Positions 25,821 through 34,482 of a stretch of DNA of 64,000 nucleotides are shown here, one piece after another. Origin of the DNA: Flavobacterium alkalisoli (GTDB lineage: Bacteria; Bacteroidota; Bacteroidia; Flavobacteriales; Flavobacteriaceae). The stretch is from assembly GCF_008000935.1 (NCBI RefSeq), contig NZ_CP042831.1, positions 3,410,001 to 3,474,000 on the forward strand, written 5' to 3'. Position 1 is the stretch's first letter, and each line of letters begins with the position of its first letter. Under the pieces are notes generated by a model that saw only the letters and a list, made by a program, of their open reading frames with translations, was not told the origin of the DNA and did no database searches. The position numbers and the translations under genes were made by a program.

Positions 25821-26396
25821 ATGGAAGAAAGAAAAACATGGGATAAGACCAATCAGTGGAGCGAAGAGCTTGAGCTGCTTAAAAGTATTATCAATAAAAC
25901 CCCGTTAACCGAAACGACCAAATGGGGAGGTATTGTTTACACCTATAACGACAAGAATGTTTTGGGGATAGGCGGTTTCAAAAACTTTTTTACCATATGG
26001 TTCTTTAAAGGTGTTTTTCTTAAAGATGAACAAGAAATACTTGTAAACGCTAACGAGGGGAATACAAAATCGTTAAGACAATGGCGCTTTACCTCAAAAA
26101 AAGAGGTTAACGAAAAAGAGGTGCTTAAGTATATTAACGAAGCTATTGAGGTAGAAAAAGCAGGACTTGAAATTAAACCTGAAAAAAGAGAAACGGTAAT
26201 ACCCGAATACCTTCAGGAAGAACTGGACAATTCTACAGCCTTAAAAGCTGCTTTTGAGCAACTAACACCCTTTAAGCAGCGTGAGTATGCCGAATTCATT
26301 GAAACTGCCAGGAGAGAAGCTACAAAGCTTTCAAGAGTGGAAAAAATTAAGCCCATGATTCTTGACGGAATCGGGCTTAATGATAAGTATAGATAA
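25821..26396 (+). CDS. YdeI/OmdA-like DUF1801-containing protein
   Basis: 191 residues in two parts. The N-terminal DUF1801-type domain has TTKWGGIVYTYNDKNVLGIG and FFTIWFFKGVFL. The C-terminal OmdA-like segment has LTPFKQREYAEFIETA and ATKLSRVEKI. Such proteins are small cytosolic proteins with no agreed function. Start-to-stop spacing of 2 bases to pepT indicates co-transcription. A terminator follows within 5 bases of the stop. Confidence 0.8.
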   Translation: MEERKTWDKTNQWSEELELLKSIINKTPLTETTKWGGIVYTYNDKNVLGIGGFKNFFTIWFFKGVFLKDEQEILVNANEGNTKSLRQWRFTSKKEVNEKEVLKYINEAIEVEKAGLEIKPEKRETVIPEYLQEELDNSTALKAAFEQLTPFKQREYAEFIETARREATKLSRVEKIKPMILDGIGLNDKYR

Positions 26397-26400
26397 AAAA

Positions 26401-26430
26401 ATCCTCAGCGTTTGCTGAGGATTTTTTTTA
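26401..26430. terminator. Bidirectional intrinsic terminator
   Basis: The ATCCTCAGC / GCTGAGGAT stem (26401-26409 and 26414-26422), with an A run before and eight T after, sits between the pepT operon and convergent yajC. Confidence 0.9.
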
Positions 26431-26703
26431 TTTCTGATTCTGAAGTTTTTGAGAAAGTTCAGATGATATAGCAGAACGCTCCATTTTAAGCTTACCTGCC
26501 ATAGTCTCGATAACTACAGTAGTTTCTGCTATTTCAGCAATCTTACCGTGAATACCGCTTTTTGTAACTATTTTATCACCTACCTTAAGGTTACTTTCAA
26601 ATTCCTTTTCTTTTTTCTGTCTTTTTTGTTGCGGAACAATCATTAAAAAATAAAATATCGCAATAATTAAAACTAAAGGACCAAACTGTTGAATTGCTTC
26701 CAT
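26428..26703 (-). CDS. yajC: Preprotein translocase accessory subunit YajC
   Basis: 91 residues. One N-terminal membrane helix (VLIIAIFYFLMIV) is followed by the cytosolic hallmark PQQKRQKKEKEFESNLKVGD and GIHGKIAEI. YajC associates with SecDF in the Sec translocase. It is last of the leftward nusB-DUF1573-yajC run, an order often seen in Flavobacteria. Confidence 0.95.
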   Translation of the reverse strand: MEAIQQFGPLVLIIAIFYFLMIVPQQKRQKKEKEFESNLKVGDKIVTKSGIHGKIAEIAETTVVIETMAGKLKMERSAISSELSQKLQNQK

Positions 26704-26720
26704 GTTGTTTTATAAAAATA

Positions 26721-27194
26721 TTAGTGTGATGCTGCACCTATTCCTTGTGGAGCATTAATTTCTGCCGTAAATTTAAGTACGTCTGTTCCTGATTCAGTAT
26801 TAGAGTGTACGTTTACAGTTTTGCTTTGTTTACCTGATTTACCGTTAGAATCGAAAACCACTTTAATCTCACCAGACGCACCCGGTGCAACAGGAGTTTT
26901 AGTCCATTCAGGAGCAGTACAACCACAGCTTGGTTTAACCTGGCTGATTACTAGGTCTGCAGCACCTTCATTAGTAAACTTATATACATACTCAACTTTA
27001 TCACCCTGTTTAATGGTTCCAAAGTCGTGTTCCATTGTTTCAAATTTAATTACTGGCATTTTTCCAGCTTCAGCATGAGCTATTTCTGCTTGTTTTGCTG
27101 CGTTTTCATCAATTTTAAGCGCTGCGTTTTCTTTGCATGAAACTGAAAGTACTAAAGATGCTATGGCCAGCATAGCAGCTGATTTTTTTAACAT
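26721..27194 (-). CDS. DUF1573 family exported lipoprotein-like protein
   Basis: 157 residues. The signal peptide has a lipobox-like end (LVLSVSCKE), so it is probably lipid-anchored at Cys20. The core is a beta-sandwich: FETMEHDFGTIKQGD, FTNEGAADLVISQVKPSCGCTAPEW and GASGEIKVVFDSNGKSG. This is the DUF1573 signature, including the CGC motif, an immunoglobulin-like fold of unknown function. 24 bases separate it from nusB and 17 from yajC, indicating a shared transcript. Confidence 0.88.
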   Translation of the reverse strand: MLKKSAAMLAIASLVLSVSCKENAALKIDENAAKQAEIAHAEAGKMPVIKFETMEHDFGTIKQGDKVEYVYKFTNEGAADLVISQVKPSCGCTAPEWTKTPVAPGASGEIKVVFDSNGKSGKQSKTVNVHSNTESGTDVLKFTAEINAPQGIGAASH

Positions 27195-27218
27195 AACTAA
27201 TAGTTTTTTAAATTGGTT

Positions 27219-28169
27219 CTACATTAAACCTCTGCCGGTTTTTACTAATTTATTGGTGTTTTGATAGTCTTTAATCAAATTATCAAGAATACCGTTGATA
27301 AAGATACTGCTTTTTGGTGTAGAATACTCCTTAGCGATCTCAAGATATTCGTTAATTGTTACCTTAACAGGAATAGACGGGAATTTTAAGAATTCGCAAA
27401 TTGCCATTTTAAGGATAATAGAGTCAATTTCAGCAATACGTTCAGCATCCCAGTTAGGGGTTTTATCGATAAACTCCTGAGAAAGTTCAGACTCGTTAAG
27501 TACGGTCTTTCTAAACAGACTCTTTACAAACTCCCTGTCGTCAATATCTTTAAAAAGCTTAGGTATATAAAGGGCATCTACATCTTCCTCAACATTCTTT
27601 ATCTGCTTAAGCTGCTTAACAATCATTGTATTAACAAGCGGAATATCATCTACCCATGTTAATTTATGATCTTCAAGATATTCATACAGCTTTTCGTTTG
27701 GAGCTACAACCTCTGTAAACAGGTCTACAACAAAATCCCTGTCTTCAAAAAAGTTATTCTCCTTTGTCTCCATATATTTTTCATACACTTTGCTGCTTTT
27801 AACAGCATCAAGAAGGATAAGGATATAATCGTCGTTGTTTTTCCAGTTTGTAATCTTCCTGTCTTCCATAGCAATACTTAACGAATTGCTGTCGTTTAGA
27901 AGCTTAAGTACAATATTGTTTACAAACTTTTTGTTGGGATTGCGCTCCAGTGCGGTAGCAAGGTGCTTTTTGCTGGATCTCTCTAAAAACAGTTCTTCAC
28001 TGTTACGAATTTCTACCAATGCAGAAAGCATAATCAGGTACAGGTCCTGAACGTTTTCAATACTTTGGAAAAGAAATTTCTCTTCCTTATCAAGGCTATC
28101 TGAACCATTTTGATGCATGGCATAAATTGACTGCATCACTTTAACACGAATATGTCTTCTGTTTAACAT
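27219..28169 (-). CDS. nusB: Transcription antitermination factor NusB (long Bacteroidota form)
   Basis: 316 residues, twice the size of the proteobacterial protein. The opening RRHIRVKVMQSIYA matches the NusB N-terminal helix. The C-terminal third has the conserved AERIAEIDSIILKMAICEF and VTINEYLEIAKEYSTPKS, which binds boxA RNA with NusE. The inserted middle is helical and charged, typical of the phylum. Required for rRNA antitermination. A 13-bp dyad and a -7 box lie just upstream. Confidence 0.93.
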   Translation of the reverse strand: MLNRRHIRVKVMQSIYAMHQNGSDSLDKEEKFLFQSIENVQDLYLIMLSALVEIRNSEELFLERSSKKHLATALERNPNKKFVNNIVLKLLNDSNSLSIAMEDRKITNWKNNDDYILILLDAVKSSKVYEKYMETKENNFFEDRDFVVDLFTEVVAPNEKLYEYLEDHKLTWVDDIPLVNTMIVKQLKQIKNVEEDVDALYIPKLFKDIDDREFVKSLFRKTVLNESELSQEFIDKTPNWDAERIAEIDSIILKMAICEFLKFPSIPVKVTINEYLEIAKEYSTPKSSIFINGILDNLIKDYQNTNKLVKTGRGLM

Positions 28170-28195
28170 CCGTACGTAAGAACTTTTAAAAATTA

Positions 28196-28226
28196 GCGAA
28201 GCGAAAGAGGTCTTCTTTCGCTTCGC
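28196..28226 (-). terminator. 13-bp hairpin between leucine dehydrogenase and nusB
   Basis: GCGAAGCGAAAGA (28196-28208) pairs perfectly with 28214-28226 around a 5-base loop. Read leftward it is followed by TAATTTTT, so it can end the leucine dehydrogenase transcript. It also begins at the last base of a nusB promoter box, so it may form the 5' end of nusB mRNA. Confidence 0.7.
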
Positions 28227-28233
28227 AAAAATA
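28226..28233 (-). promoter_or_regulatory. -7 promoter box for nusB-DUF1573-yajC
   Basis: TATTTTTG on the minus strand, 56 bases before the nusB ATG, touching the hairpin at 28196-28226. Confidence 0.45.
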
Positions 28234-28255
28234 GTAATATTATTTTTAAGGCTTA

Positions 28256-29359
28256 TTATTTAGCCATTTCTTTTTTTCTGTCGTCAATGCGTTTTTGAGC
28301 GATAGACATTGCAGCCTGCTGTGTAGTTACACCGTTAGCTTCTGCAAAGTGGAATATCTCTAATGTTGTGTTGTAGATATTCTCTGTTCTCTTCATTGCC
28401 TCTACTTTATCATAACCTGCAATCTCTGCATAAACGTTAATGATACCACCTGCATTGATTAGGAAGTCAGGAGCATAAAGAATACCTCTTTCCTGAAGCA
28501 TCTTACCGTGAATATTTTCGTTAGCAAGCTGGTTGTTTGCAGCACCTGCAATAACTTTAGCTTTAAGCCTTTCGATAGTTTCATCGTTTACAGTAGCACC
28601 TAAAGCACAAGGAGCATAAATATCTACATCTGCACTGTAAATATCATCACCCATAAATATTTTAGCACCATACTTAGCACCCACTTCTTCCATTCTTGCC
28701 TGGTTGATATCAGATATCTGTACAAGAGCACCTTCTTTAGTAAGATAATCAATAAGTGTTTCACCTACGTGACCTGTACCTTGCACTAATACTCTTTTAC
28801 CATCAAGGCTTGCTGAACCAAACTGGTGCATAGCAGCAGCTTTCATACCCATATAAACACCGTAAGCAGTTACAGGAGAAGGGTTACCGGAACCACCTCT
28901 TTCTTCAGAAATTCCTGTAACATAAGGAGTCACATCACGGATAAGGTCCATATCAGGAGTTGTTGTACCCACATCCTCTGCAGTGATATATTTACCGCTA
29001 AGAGAGTTTACAAACTGACCGAATCTTGTAATAAGCTCGGGAGTCTTATCTAATTTAGAATCACCAATAATAACAGCTTTACCACCACCCAGGTTAAGAC
29101 CTGAGATAGCCGATTTGTATGTCATACCTCTTGAAAGCCTTAACACGTCATTTAAAGCTTCCCATTCGTTTGCATACTTCCACATTCTTGTACCTCCAAG
29201 TGCAGGTCCTAAAACTGTATTATGAATACCGATTATTGCTTTTAAACCAGTATCTTTGTCATGACAAAAAACAATCTGTTCGTGGTCATTGAAAGAAGCC
29301 TGCCCAAAAACCGGATCGACTTTTGTAAGTTCGTTAGCTTTAACAACTTCTGTTATCAT
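28256..29359 (-). CDS. ldh: Leucine dehydrogenase (Glu/Leu/Phe/Val dehydrogenase family)
   Basis: 367 residues. Reversible NAD-dependent deamination of branched-chain amino acids. The catalytic domain has HNTVLGPALGGTRMW (substrate glycine loop), MTYKSAISGLNLGGGKAVI (catalytic Lys) and AEDVGTTTPDMD. The NAD domain starts VLVQGTGHVGETL. The Leu/Val type is favoured over glutamate dehydrogenase by length and by GPALGGTRM. With HMG-CoA lyase at 20169 it covers the first and last steps of leucine degradation. Confidence 0.92.
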   Translation of the reverse strand: MITEVVKANELTKVDPVFGQASFNDHEQIVFCHDKDTGLKAIIGIHNTVLGPALGGTRMWKYANEWEALNDVLRLSRGMTYKSAISGLNLGGGKAVIIGDSKLDKTPELITRFGQFVNSLSGKYITAEDVGTTTPDMDLIRDVTPYVTGISEERGGSGNPSPVTAYGVYMGMKAAAMHQFGSASLDGKRVLVQGTGHVGETLIDYLTKEGALVQISDINQARMEEVGAKYGAKIFMGDDIYSADVDIYAPCALGATVNDETIERLKAKVIAGAANNQLANENIHGKMLQERGILYAPDFLINAGGIINVYAEIAGYDKVEAMKRTENIYNTTLEIFHFAEANGVTTQQAAMSIAQKRIDDRKKEMAK

Positions 29360-29400
29360 GATAATATTTTTTAAATTGAAATTTATTCAAAAACAGTGTA

Positions 29401-29408
29401 CAAAAATA
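29401..29408 (-). promoter_or_regulatory. -7 promoter box for leucine dehydrogenase
   Basis: TATTTTTG on the minus strand, 41 bases before the ATG. Confidence 0.55.
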
Positions 29409-29472
29409 CATTTAAATTTAAGATACGGCAAAATAAATCCTTTTTTTTAAGTTTTCAATAATAAAAATACAT

Positions 29473-29480
29473 TAATTTTG
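29473..29480 (+). promoter_or_regulatory. -7 promoter box for the ABC exporter
   Basis: TAATTTTG, 74 bases before the ATG at 29555, divergent from the leucine dehydrogenase promoter. Confidence 0.5.
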
Positions 29481-29554
29481 ATAGGCTAATTACCTGACCA
29501 ATAAACTGATTTTAACAATTTTAGCTAAAAAAATCCTGATTTAACAATATTATC

Positions 29555-31312
29555 ATGAAGGAACTTCAGCATTTAAACAAATACTTTATAAAATATAAAT
29601 TTCAATTTCTTTTAGGGATTTTTATCACGATTATCGCCAATATATTCTCTTTATTTTCACCGGAATATACCGGGGCGATATTAACCTCTATAGAAAAGGC
29701 AACTTCGGGTAAAATTACAGCGTCAGTTGCACAAGAACAGATATTTCACAGTATCCTTATAATTATAGGTACTACCCTGCTTGCCGGTGTACTTACCTTT
29801 TTTATGAGGCAAACTATTATAGTAATGTCAAGGCATATTGAGTTCGACTTAAAGAACGAGATATTCGAACATTATGAAAAGCTTTCGCAAAACTTTTATA
29901 AAAAGAACCGCACTGGCGACCTTATGAACCGCATTAGCGAAGACGTAAATAAGGTACGTTCTTATGTAGGCCCTGCTATAATGTACAGCCTTAACACCAT
30001 TATACGTTTTGCGGTTATTACCACACACATGATAATTATATCGCCAAAACTTACACTTTACACGCTATTGCCATTACCTATACTATCATACAGTATATTT
30101 AAGATAAGTGTCGAAATAAACAAACGCAGCACCCGCTATCAGGAAAACCTGTCTAAACTTGCAACATTTACACAGGAAATGTTTTCAGGCATAAGGGTAA
30201 TAAAAGCCTACGCACTTGAAAAACAAAAACAGGACGATTTTACCGACCTTTCAAGAGACAGTAAAGACAAAAATATGAGCCTTGCTAAAGTAAGCGCGCT
30301 ATTTGGTCCGTTTATGATATTACTAATAGGTATAAGTAACCTTGTTGTAATATATGTAGGTGGTAAAATGTATATAGACGGCACCATTGCAGAAATAGGT
30401 ACCATTGCACAATTTATACTATACATAAACATGCTTACATGGCCTGTTGCTTCTTTAGGATGGATATCAAGTATGGTTCAGGAAGCTGAGGCTTCACAAA
30501 AAAGGATTAACGAGTTCCTTAAAACAGAGCCGGAAATACAAAACACAAATCCGGAACACTCGGTTATCGAAGGTGATATCGCATTCACCAATGTTACCTT
30601 CACCTATGAAGACACCAACATTACAGCACTTAAAAATGTATCGTTTAGTGTAGAGAAAGGTGAAACACTGGCTATTCTGGGAAAAACAGGATCGGGTAAA
30701 TCTACCATCCTTTCCCTAATTAGCAGGCTATATGATATTGAGGAAGGTAAAATAACTGTTGATGGTACCGATATTAAGAAACTTAATTTATACGACCTTA
30801 GAAACAGTGTAGGCTTTGTACCTCAGGACGCATTCCTTTTCTCAGACACCATTAAAAACAATATAAAATTTGGTGATGAATATGCTACTGATGAAGAAGT
30901 AGTTTCTGTTGCCAAAAAAGCTGTGGTACACAATAATATTATAGCTTTTAACAAGGAATACGAAACCGTATTAGGCGAAAGAGGTATTACACTTTCAGGA
31001 GGACAAAAACAGCGTGTTTCCATTGCACGAGCCATGATTAAAAATGCACCTGTATTATTGCTGGACGACTCGCTTTCTGCAGTAGATACTGAAACTGAGG
31101 AAGCTATATTAAATAACCTTATGGAGTTTTGTAAAGACAAGACTACTATTATTGTAAGCCACAGGGTATCCTCTGCCAAGAATGCCGATAAGATCATCAT
31201 TTTAGAGGACGGAGAAATCATTCAGCAAGGAACTCACAATCAACTTGTAAACGAACCGGGATATTACAAAGAGCTATATTTAAAACAGCTTTCAGAAAAA
31301 GAAATAAATTAA
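29555..31312 (+). CDS. ABC exporter half-transporter (fused permease-ATPase)
   Basis: 585 residues. Six membrane helices (about residues 18-320) form a type IV exporter domain with an EFDLKNEIFEHYEKL coupling-helix region. The nucleotide-binding domain has Walker A GKTGSGKST, Q-loop VPQDAFLF, signature LSGGQKQR, Walker B LLLDDSLSAVD and switch VSHR. It resembles MsbA/multidrug half-transporters and works as a homodimer or with a partner encoded elsewhere. The substrate is unknown. The Walker B ends in Asp (LLLDDS) rather than the usual Glu, as in some heterodimer-forming subunits. Confidence 0.92.
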   Translation: MKELQHLNKYFIKYKFQFLLGIFITIIANIFSLFSPEYTGAILTSIEKATSGKITASVAQEQIFHSILIIIGTTLLAGVLTFFMRQTIIVMSRHIEFDLKNEIFEHYEKLSQNFYKKNRTGDLMNRISEDVNKVRSYVGPAIMYSLNTIIRFAVITTHMIIISPKLTLYTLLPLPILSYSIFKISVEINKRSTRYQENLSKLATFTQEMFSGIRVIKAYALEKQKQDDFTDLSRDSKDKNMSLAKVSALFGPFMILLIGISNLVVIYVGGKMYIDGTIAEIGTIAQFILYINMLTWPVASLGWISSMVQEAEASQKRINEFLKTEPEIQNTNPEHSVIEGDIAFTNVTFTYEDTNITALKNVSFSVEKGETLAILGKTGSGKSTILSLISRLYDIEEGKITVDGTDIKKLNLYDLRNSVGFVPQDAFLFSDTIKNNIKFGDEYATDEEVVSVAKKAVVHNNIIAFNKEYETVLGERGITLSGGQKQRVSIARAMIKNAPVLLLDDSLSAVDTETEEAILNNLMEFCKDKTTIIVSHRVSSAKNADKIIILEDGEIIQQGTHNQLVNEPGYYKELYLKQLSEKEIN

Positions 31313-31384
31313 ATTGTTGGATTATTAAGATTTTTTTTAGATTTTTGGTAGCTACATAAACCAATTAAAAAAGTACGAAGGATT

Positions 31385-31756
31385 ATGAGAGATAATGACA
31401 TGCTTGAAAAAGAAGAAATCTTTTCTAAAGTTTTAAGGGCAGGAAGAAGGACATATTTTTTTGATGTGAGATCCACTAAAGCTGACGATTACTACCTAAC
31501 AGTTACTGAAAGCAAAAAGTTTACAGAAGAAGATGGTTCTTTCCACTTTAAAAAACACAAGATTTATCTTTACAAGGAAGATTTCGCTGCTTTCAAAGAA
31601 ATACTTAATGAAATGACCGATTATGTACTTGCACATAAAGGTGAAGAAGTAATATCTGAAAGACACCAGAAAGATTTCAAAAAACTGTTTGCCGATAAAG
31701 CTGAGGAAACTGTTACAACCGAAAGCTTTACAGACGTAAACTTTGACGACATTTAA
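31385..31756 (+). CDS. DUF3276 (PUR-alpha-like nucleic-acid-binding) protein
   Basis: 123 residues. It has FSKVLRAGRRTYFFDVRSTK, YYLTVTESKK and HKIYLYKEDFAAFKEIL, the PUR repeat features of DUF3276 proteins, which in related bacteria bind single-stranded DNA or RNA. The C-terminal third is acidic and low in complexity. Cytosolic. It is monocistronic, ending in a bidirectional terminator. Confidence 0.88.
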   Translation: MRDNDMLEKEEIFSKVLRAGRRTYFFDVRSTKADDYYLTVTESKKFTEEDGSFHFKKHKIYLYKEDFAAFKEILNEMTDYVLAHKGEEVISERHQKDFKKLFADKAEETVTTESFTDVNFDDI

Positions 31757-31757
31757 T

Positions 31758-31787
31758 AAAAAAACTGCCAATAGGCAGTTTTTTTAT
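31758..31787. terminator. Bidirectional intrinsic terminator
   Basis: The AACTGCC / GGCAGTT stem (31763-31769 and 31774-31780), flanked by A and T runs, lies between convergent DUF3276 and csaA. Confidence 0.9.
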
Positions 31788-31789
31788 TT

Positions 31790-32122
31790 TTATCCTATTC
31801 GCAATCCGTTTTCTACTTTAAAATCGGGTGCCAGTAGTACAATATCATTATCTGCACCCATAGCACCAAGTACCAGGCATTCGCTCATAAACTTCCCTAT
31901 CTGCTTTTTAGGGAAATTCACCACAGCAACAATCTGCCTGCCGGTTAGCTGCTCCTTTGTATAGCGCTTTGTAATTTGCGCAGATGATTTCCTCACCCCT
32001 ATTTCAGTCCCAAAATCTATAGTAAGCTGATAGGCAGGCTTTCTGGCTTCAGGAAAATCATTTACAGCAGTTATAGTACCCACCCGCATCTCGGTTTTCT
32101 CAAATTCTTCCCAGGTTAACAT
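31790..32122 (-). CDS. csaA: tRNA-binding chaperone-like protein CsaA
   Basis: 110 residues, a single OB-fold related to the Trbp111/EMAP tRNA-binding domain. Motifs: FEKTEMRVGTI at the N-terminus, AYQLTIDFGTEIGVRKSSAQIT, QIVAVVNFPKKQIGKFMSE and VLLAPDFKVENG. In Bacillus CsaA has export-related chaperone activity; a direct role in tRNA handling is also possible. Homodimer expected. Confidence 0.92.
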   Translation of the reverse strand: MLTWEEFEKTEMRVGTITAVNDFPEARKPAYQLTIDFGTEIGVRKSSAQITKRYTKEQLTGRQIVAVVNFPKKQIGKFMSECLVLGAMGADNDIVLLAPDFKVENGLRIG

Positions 32123-32187
32123 AGCTTTTTCTTTTTATTTTATTTTAAAATTTATCGTAATTTGCTAAAATAAATCTTTTCTAAAAA

Positions 32188-32742
32188 ATGGCAAACACAC
32201 CCTCAAATATGCTTCCGTTAGGCACTATAGCACCCGAGTTCCATTTAAAGGACACCAACTCCAGCAACAGCTTTTCTTTTAAGGATATTAAAGGAGAAAA
32301 AGGGACGTTGGTCATGTTTATATGTAACCACTGCCCTTTTGTATTGCATGTTATTGAGGAAATAGTAATGATTGCCAACGATTATACCGTACAGGGAATA
32401 GGTATGGTAGCCATTAGCAGTAACGATCCTGTAAAGTACCCTCAGGACGGACCCGACCGTATGACGGAGTTTGCCTTTAAAAATGATGTAGATTTCCCTT
32501 ATCTTTTTGATGAAACCCAAGAAGTAGCAAAAGCATACGATGCTGCCTGTACCCCTGACTTTTACTTGTTTGATTCTCAAAACCGACTTGTATATCGCGG
32601 CCAGCTTGACGATTCACGTCCGGGTAATAACATACCGGTAAGCGGTAGCGACCTGCGCAACGCAATAGATGGCATTTTATACAACCGTACTATACCTGAG
32701 CCTCAAAAACCAAGTATGGGTTGTAATATAAAATGGAGATAG
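32188..32742 (+). CDS. Peroxiredoxin-like thioredoxin-fold protein
   Basis: 184 residues. Redoxin fold with IAPEFHLKDTNSS, the active-site segment MFICNHCPFVLHV (Cys46 and Cys49), a cis-Pro region ACTPDFYLFDSQ, and YRGQLDDSRPGNN. It belongs to the PRX-like group annotated as thioredoxin family proteins. The CNHC arrangement differs from the usual CxxC of thioredoxins. No signal peptide is present, so it is cytosolic. The substrate is not known. Confidence 0.85.
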   Translation: MANTPSNMLPLGTIAPEFHLKDTNSSNSFSFKDIKGEKGTLVMFICNHCPFVLHVIEEIVMIANDYTVQGIGMVAISSNDPVKYPQDGPDRMTEFAFKNDVDFPYLFDETQEVAKAYDAACTPDFYLFDSQNRLVYRGQLDDSRPGNNIPVSGSDLRNAIDGILYNRTIPEPQKPSMGCNIKWR

Positions 32743-32766
32743 ATTAATAAATTACTTAATTGCAAT

Positions 32767-33309
32767 TTATTTCTTTTCAAGTACTATCTCCAAAGGCTTG
32801 TTTGTCTTACGCCCAAACTTAATTGCAGCATCCCTACTTTCATTAGAGCAAAGTACATACATATTGTAGGCATAAAGCTGAATAATTACAGGTTTATAAG
32901 CTCCCGTTGTATCTTCAACCTTTATACTGTAACTATCTGCAGGAAAAGTATTAGCTACAGATAACAGGTAATTATCTTTAGCAAAAGGAAAAAACCAACG
33001 CTCTTTTGTAGCGGTAGCGCCTTCCTCCAGCCTTTTATTATTATCATCTATAAGATAGTTAAGCGAAAACTGAAGCGGTTTGTTAGCATTACTCCAGCTA
33101 TACATATTATTTACATTAATAAGGTCACGACCCAAGCTGTCTACAACAGTAATCTTAAGATTTTTTACGTTTTCCTCCTTACCCTGCTCATGTACATGCA
33201 ATACCAGATATGATGTAAAATCATACCCGCAATGCATGGTAGAACCCGGTAACTGGGCTTTTGCGGTAAAACCTATCAATATCGTAACTAAGAATAAAAG
33301 CTTTTTCAT
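32767..33309 (-). CDS. Secreted protein of unknown function
   Basis: 180 residues from the ATG at 33309, the one that begins a signal peptide (LLFLVTILIGFTAKAQ) and lies downstream of its promoter box; an earlier start at 33387 would lie upstream of the box. The mature part is predicted beta-rich: FTSYLVLHVHEQGKEENVKN, ITVVDSLGRDLI, then VEDTTGAYKPVIIQLYAYN. It has two Cys (HCGYD and VLCSN). The strand pattern could be a carboxypeptidase-regulatory-like sandwich, but I do not recognise a family. Confidence 0.65.
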   Translation of the reverse strand: MKKLLFLVTILIGFTAKAQLPGSTMHCGYDFTSYLVLHVHEQGKEENVKNLKITVVDSLGRDLINVNNMYSWSNANKPLQFSLNYLIDDNNKRLEEGATATKERWFFPFAKDNYLLSVANTFPADSYSIKVEDTTGAYKPVIIQLYAYNMYVLCSNESRDAAIKFGRKTNKPLEIVLEKK

Positions 33310-33328
33310 AACACTGTAATGTATTTCA

Positions 33329-33336
33329 CAAAAATA
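33329..33336 (-). promoter_or_regulatory. -7 promoter box for the secreted protein at 32767-33309
   Basis: TATTTTTG on the minus strand, 19 bases before the ATG at 33309. Confidence 0.5.
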
Positions 33337-33372
33337 AGCCATATAAACATCACATTCAAAAAGTATTCCAAT

Positions 33373-33400
33373 AAAAAAGCGCCTCAAAAAGAAGCGCTTT
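33373..33400 (-). terminator. Intrinsic terminator of the dual prolyl isomerase gene
   Basis: The AAAGCGC / GCGCTTT stem (33376-33382 and 33394-33400), followed on the minus strand by T, lies 44 bases past the stop. Confidence 0.65.
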
Positions 33401-33443
33401 AAATATTTAAAAGCATAAGAATCTCATTTCTGAAATCTCAATA

Positions 33444-34376
33444 CTATTTTACATCCATTAGTTCCACATCAAAAATAAGTGTAGCATCCGGCGGAATAAC
33501 ACCACCTGCACCACGAGAACCGTAACCTAAATGAGAAGGAATAACAAATCTTGCTTTATCACCAACCTGTAGTAAAGCAATACCTTCATCCCATCCTTCA
33601 ATTACATGACCCATACCAAGTGGGAAATCAATAGGCTGTTTTCTTTTGTATGATGAATCAAACACCTGTCCGTTATCTAAAGAACCTGTGTAGTGAACAG
33701 ATACAGTTTTTCCTTTTTCAGCTTTCTTGCCGCTACCTTTCTGGATTATTTTATAACGAAGTCCGCTATCTGTTTTATCAAAACCTGCAGCAAGCTTTTC
33801 CATTTCAGCTTCAGCTCTTTCTTTTTCCTCAGCAATACGTTTTTCACGCGAACCTTCAAAAGTTCTGAAAGCCTCAATCGCATTCCAGTTTTTAGCCTCA
33901 TCACCTTCACGGATAATCTCAATACTCTCAATAGCATCTCCCTGAGCAACTGCATCAACAATATCCTGACCTTCTACCACATGTCCGAAAACAGTGTGTT
34001 TGTTGTCTAACCAAGGCGTTTCTACGTGAGTGATAAAAAACTGAGATCCGTTAGTACCGGGACCTGCATTTGCCATAGAAAGTACTCCCGGCTTGTCGTG
34101 TCTAAGTTCGGGGTGGAACTCATCATCAAACTGATAACCAGGACCACCAACACCTGTTCCTACCGGGCATCCTCCCTGAATCATAAAATCAGGAATAACC
34201 CTGTGAAATTTAAGTCCGTTATAATATGGTTTGCCTTGTGGCTTAGCATCGTTTTCAAGATTACCTTCGGCAAGTCCTACAAAGTTACCTACAGTACCAG
34301 GCGTTTTATCATGAGTAAGTTTTACTAAAATAGAACCTTTTGGGGTATTGAATTTAGCGTAAATTCCGTTTTCCAT
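33444..34376 (-). CDS. Cyclophilin-FKBP dual-domain peptidyl-prolyl isomerase
   Basis: 310 residues with two unrelated isomerase folds in one chain. Residues about 5-155 are a cyclophilin ([50 protein letters not shown]), including the catalytic Arg of FHRVI. A charged coiled-coil linker follows (about 165-200, rich in E, K and A). Residues about 205-310 are an FKBP ([52 protein letters not shown]). Such fusions are described for flavobacteria. No signal peptide, so a cytosolic folding factor. Confidence 0.93.
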   Translation of the reverse strand: MENGIYAKFNTPKGSILVKLTHDKTPGTVGNFVGLAEGNLENDAKPQGKPYYNGLKFHRVIPDFMIQGGCPVGTGVGGPGYQFDDEFHPELRHDKPGVLSMANAGPGTNGSQFFITHVETPWLDNKHTVFGHVVEGQDIVDAVAQGDAIESIEIIREGDEAKNWNAIEAFRTFEGSREKRIAEEKERAEAEMEKLAAGFDKTDSGLRYKIIQKGSGKKAEKGKTVSVHYTGSLDNGQVFDSSYKRKQPIDFPLGMGHVIEGWDEGIALLQVGDKARFVIPSHLGYGSRGAGGVIPPDATLIFDVELMDVK

Positions 34377-34402
34377 CTGTCTTTATTTTTTAATATGAGG
34401 CG

Positions 34403-34410
34403 CAAATTTA
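34403..34410 (-). promoter_or_regulatory. -7 promoter box for the dual prolyl isomerase
   Basis: TAAATTTG on the minus strand, 26 bases before the ATG at 34376. Confidence 0.55.
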
Positions 34411-34455
34411 CAAATTAATTACCACTAAACCTGATAACGAATTATAAGAAAAAGG

Positions 34456-34463
34456 TAAATTTG
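34456..34463 (+). promoter_or_regulatory. -7 promoter box for the SAM methyltransferase gene
   Basis: TAAATTTG, 19 bases before the ATG at 34483, divergent from the isomerase promoter. Confidence 0.55.
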
Positions 34464-34482
34464 GATATCAAACCCAAAAGCT

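Noticed and set aside
30823..31221. A 132-codon minus-strand frame inside the ABC exporter
   Set aside because: Ser-rich antisense product with no promoter box, wholly inside an unambiguous nucleotide-binding domain.
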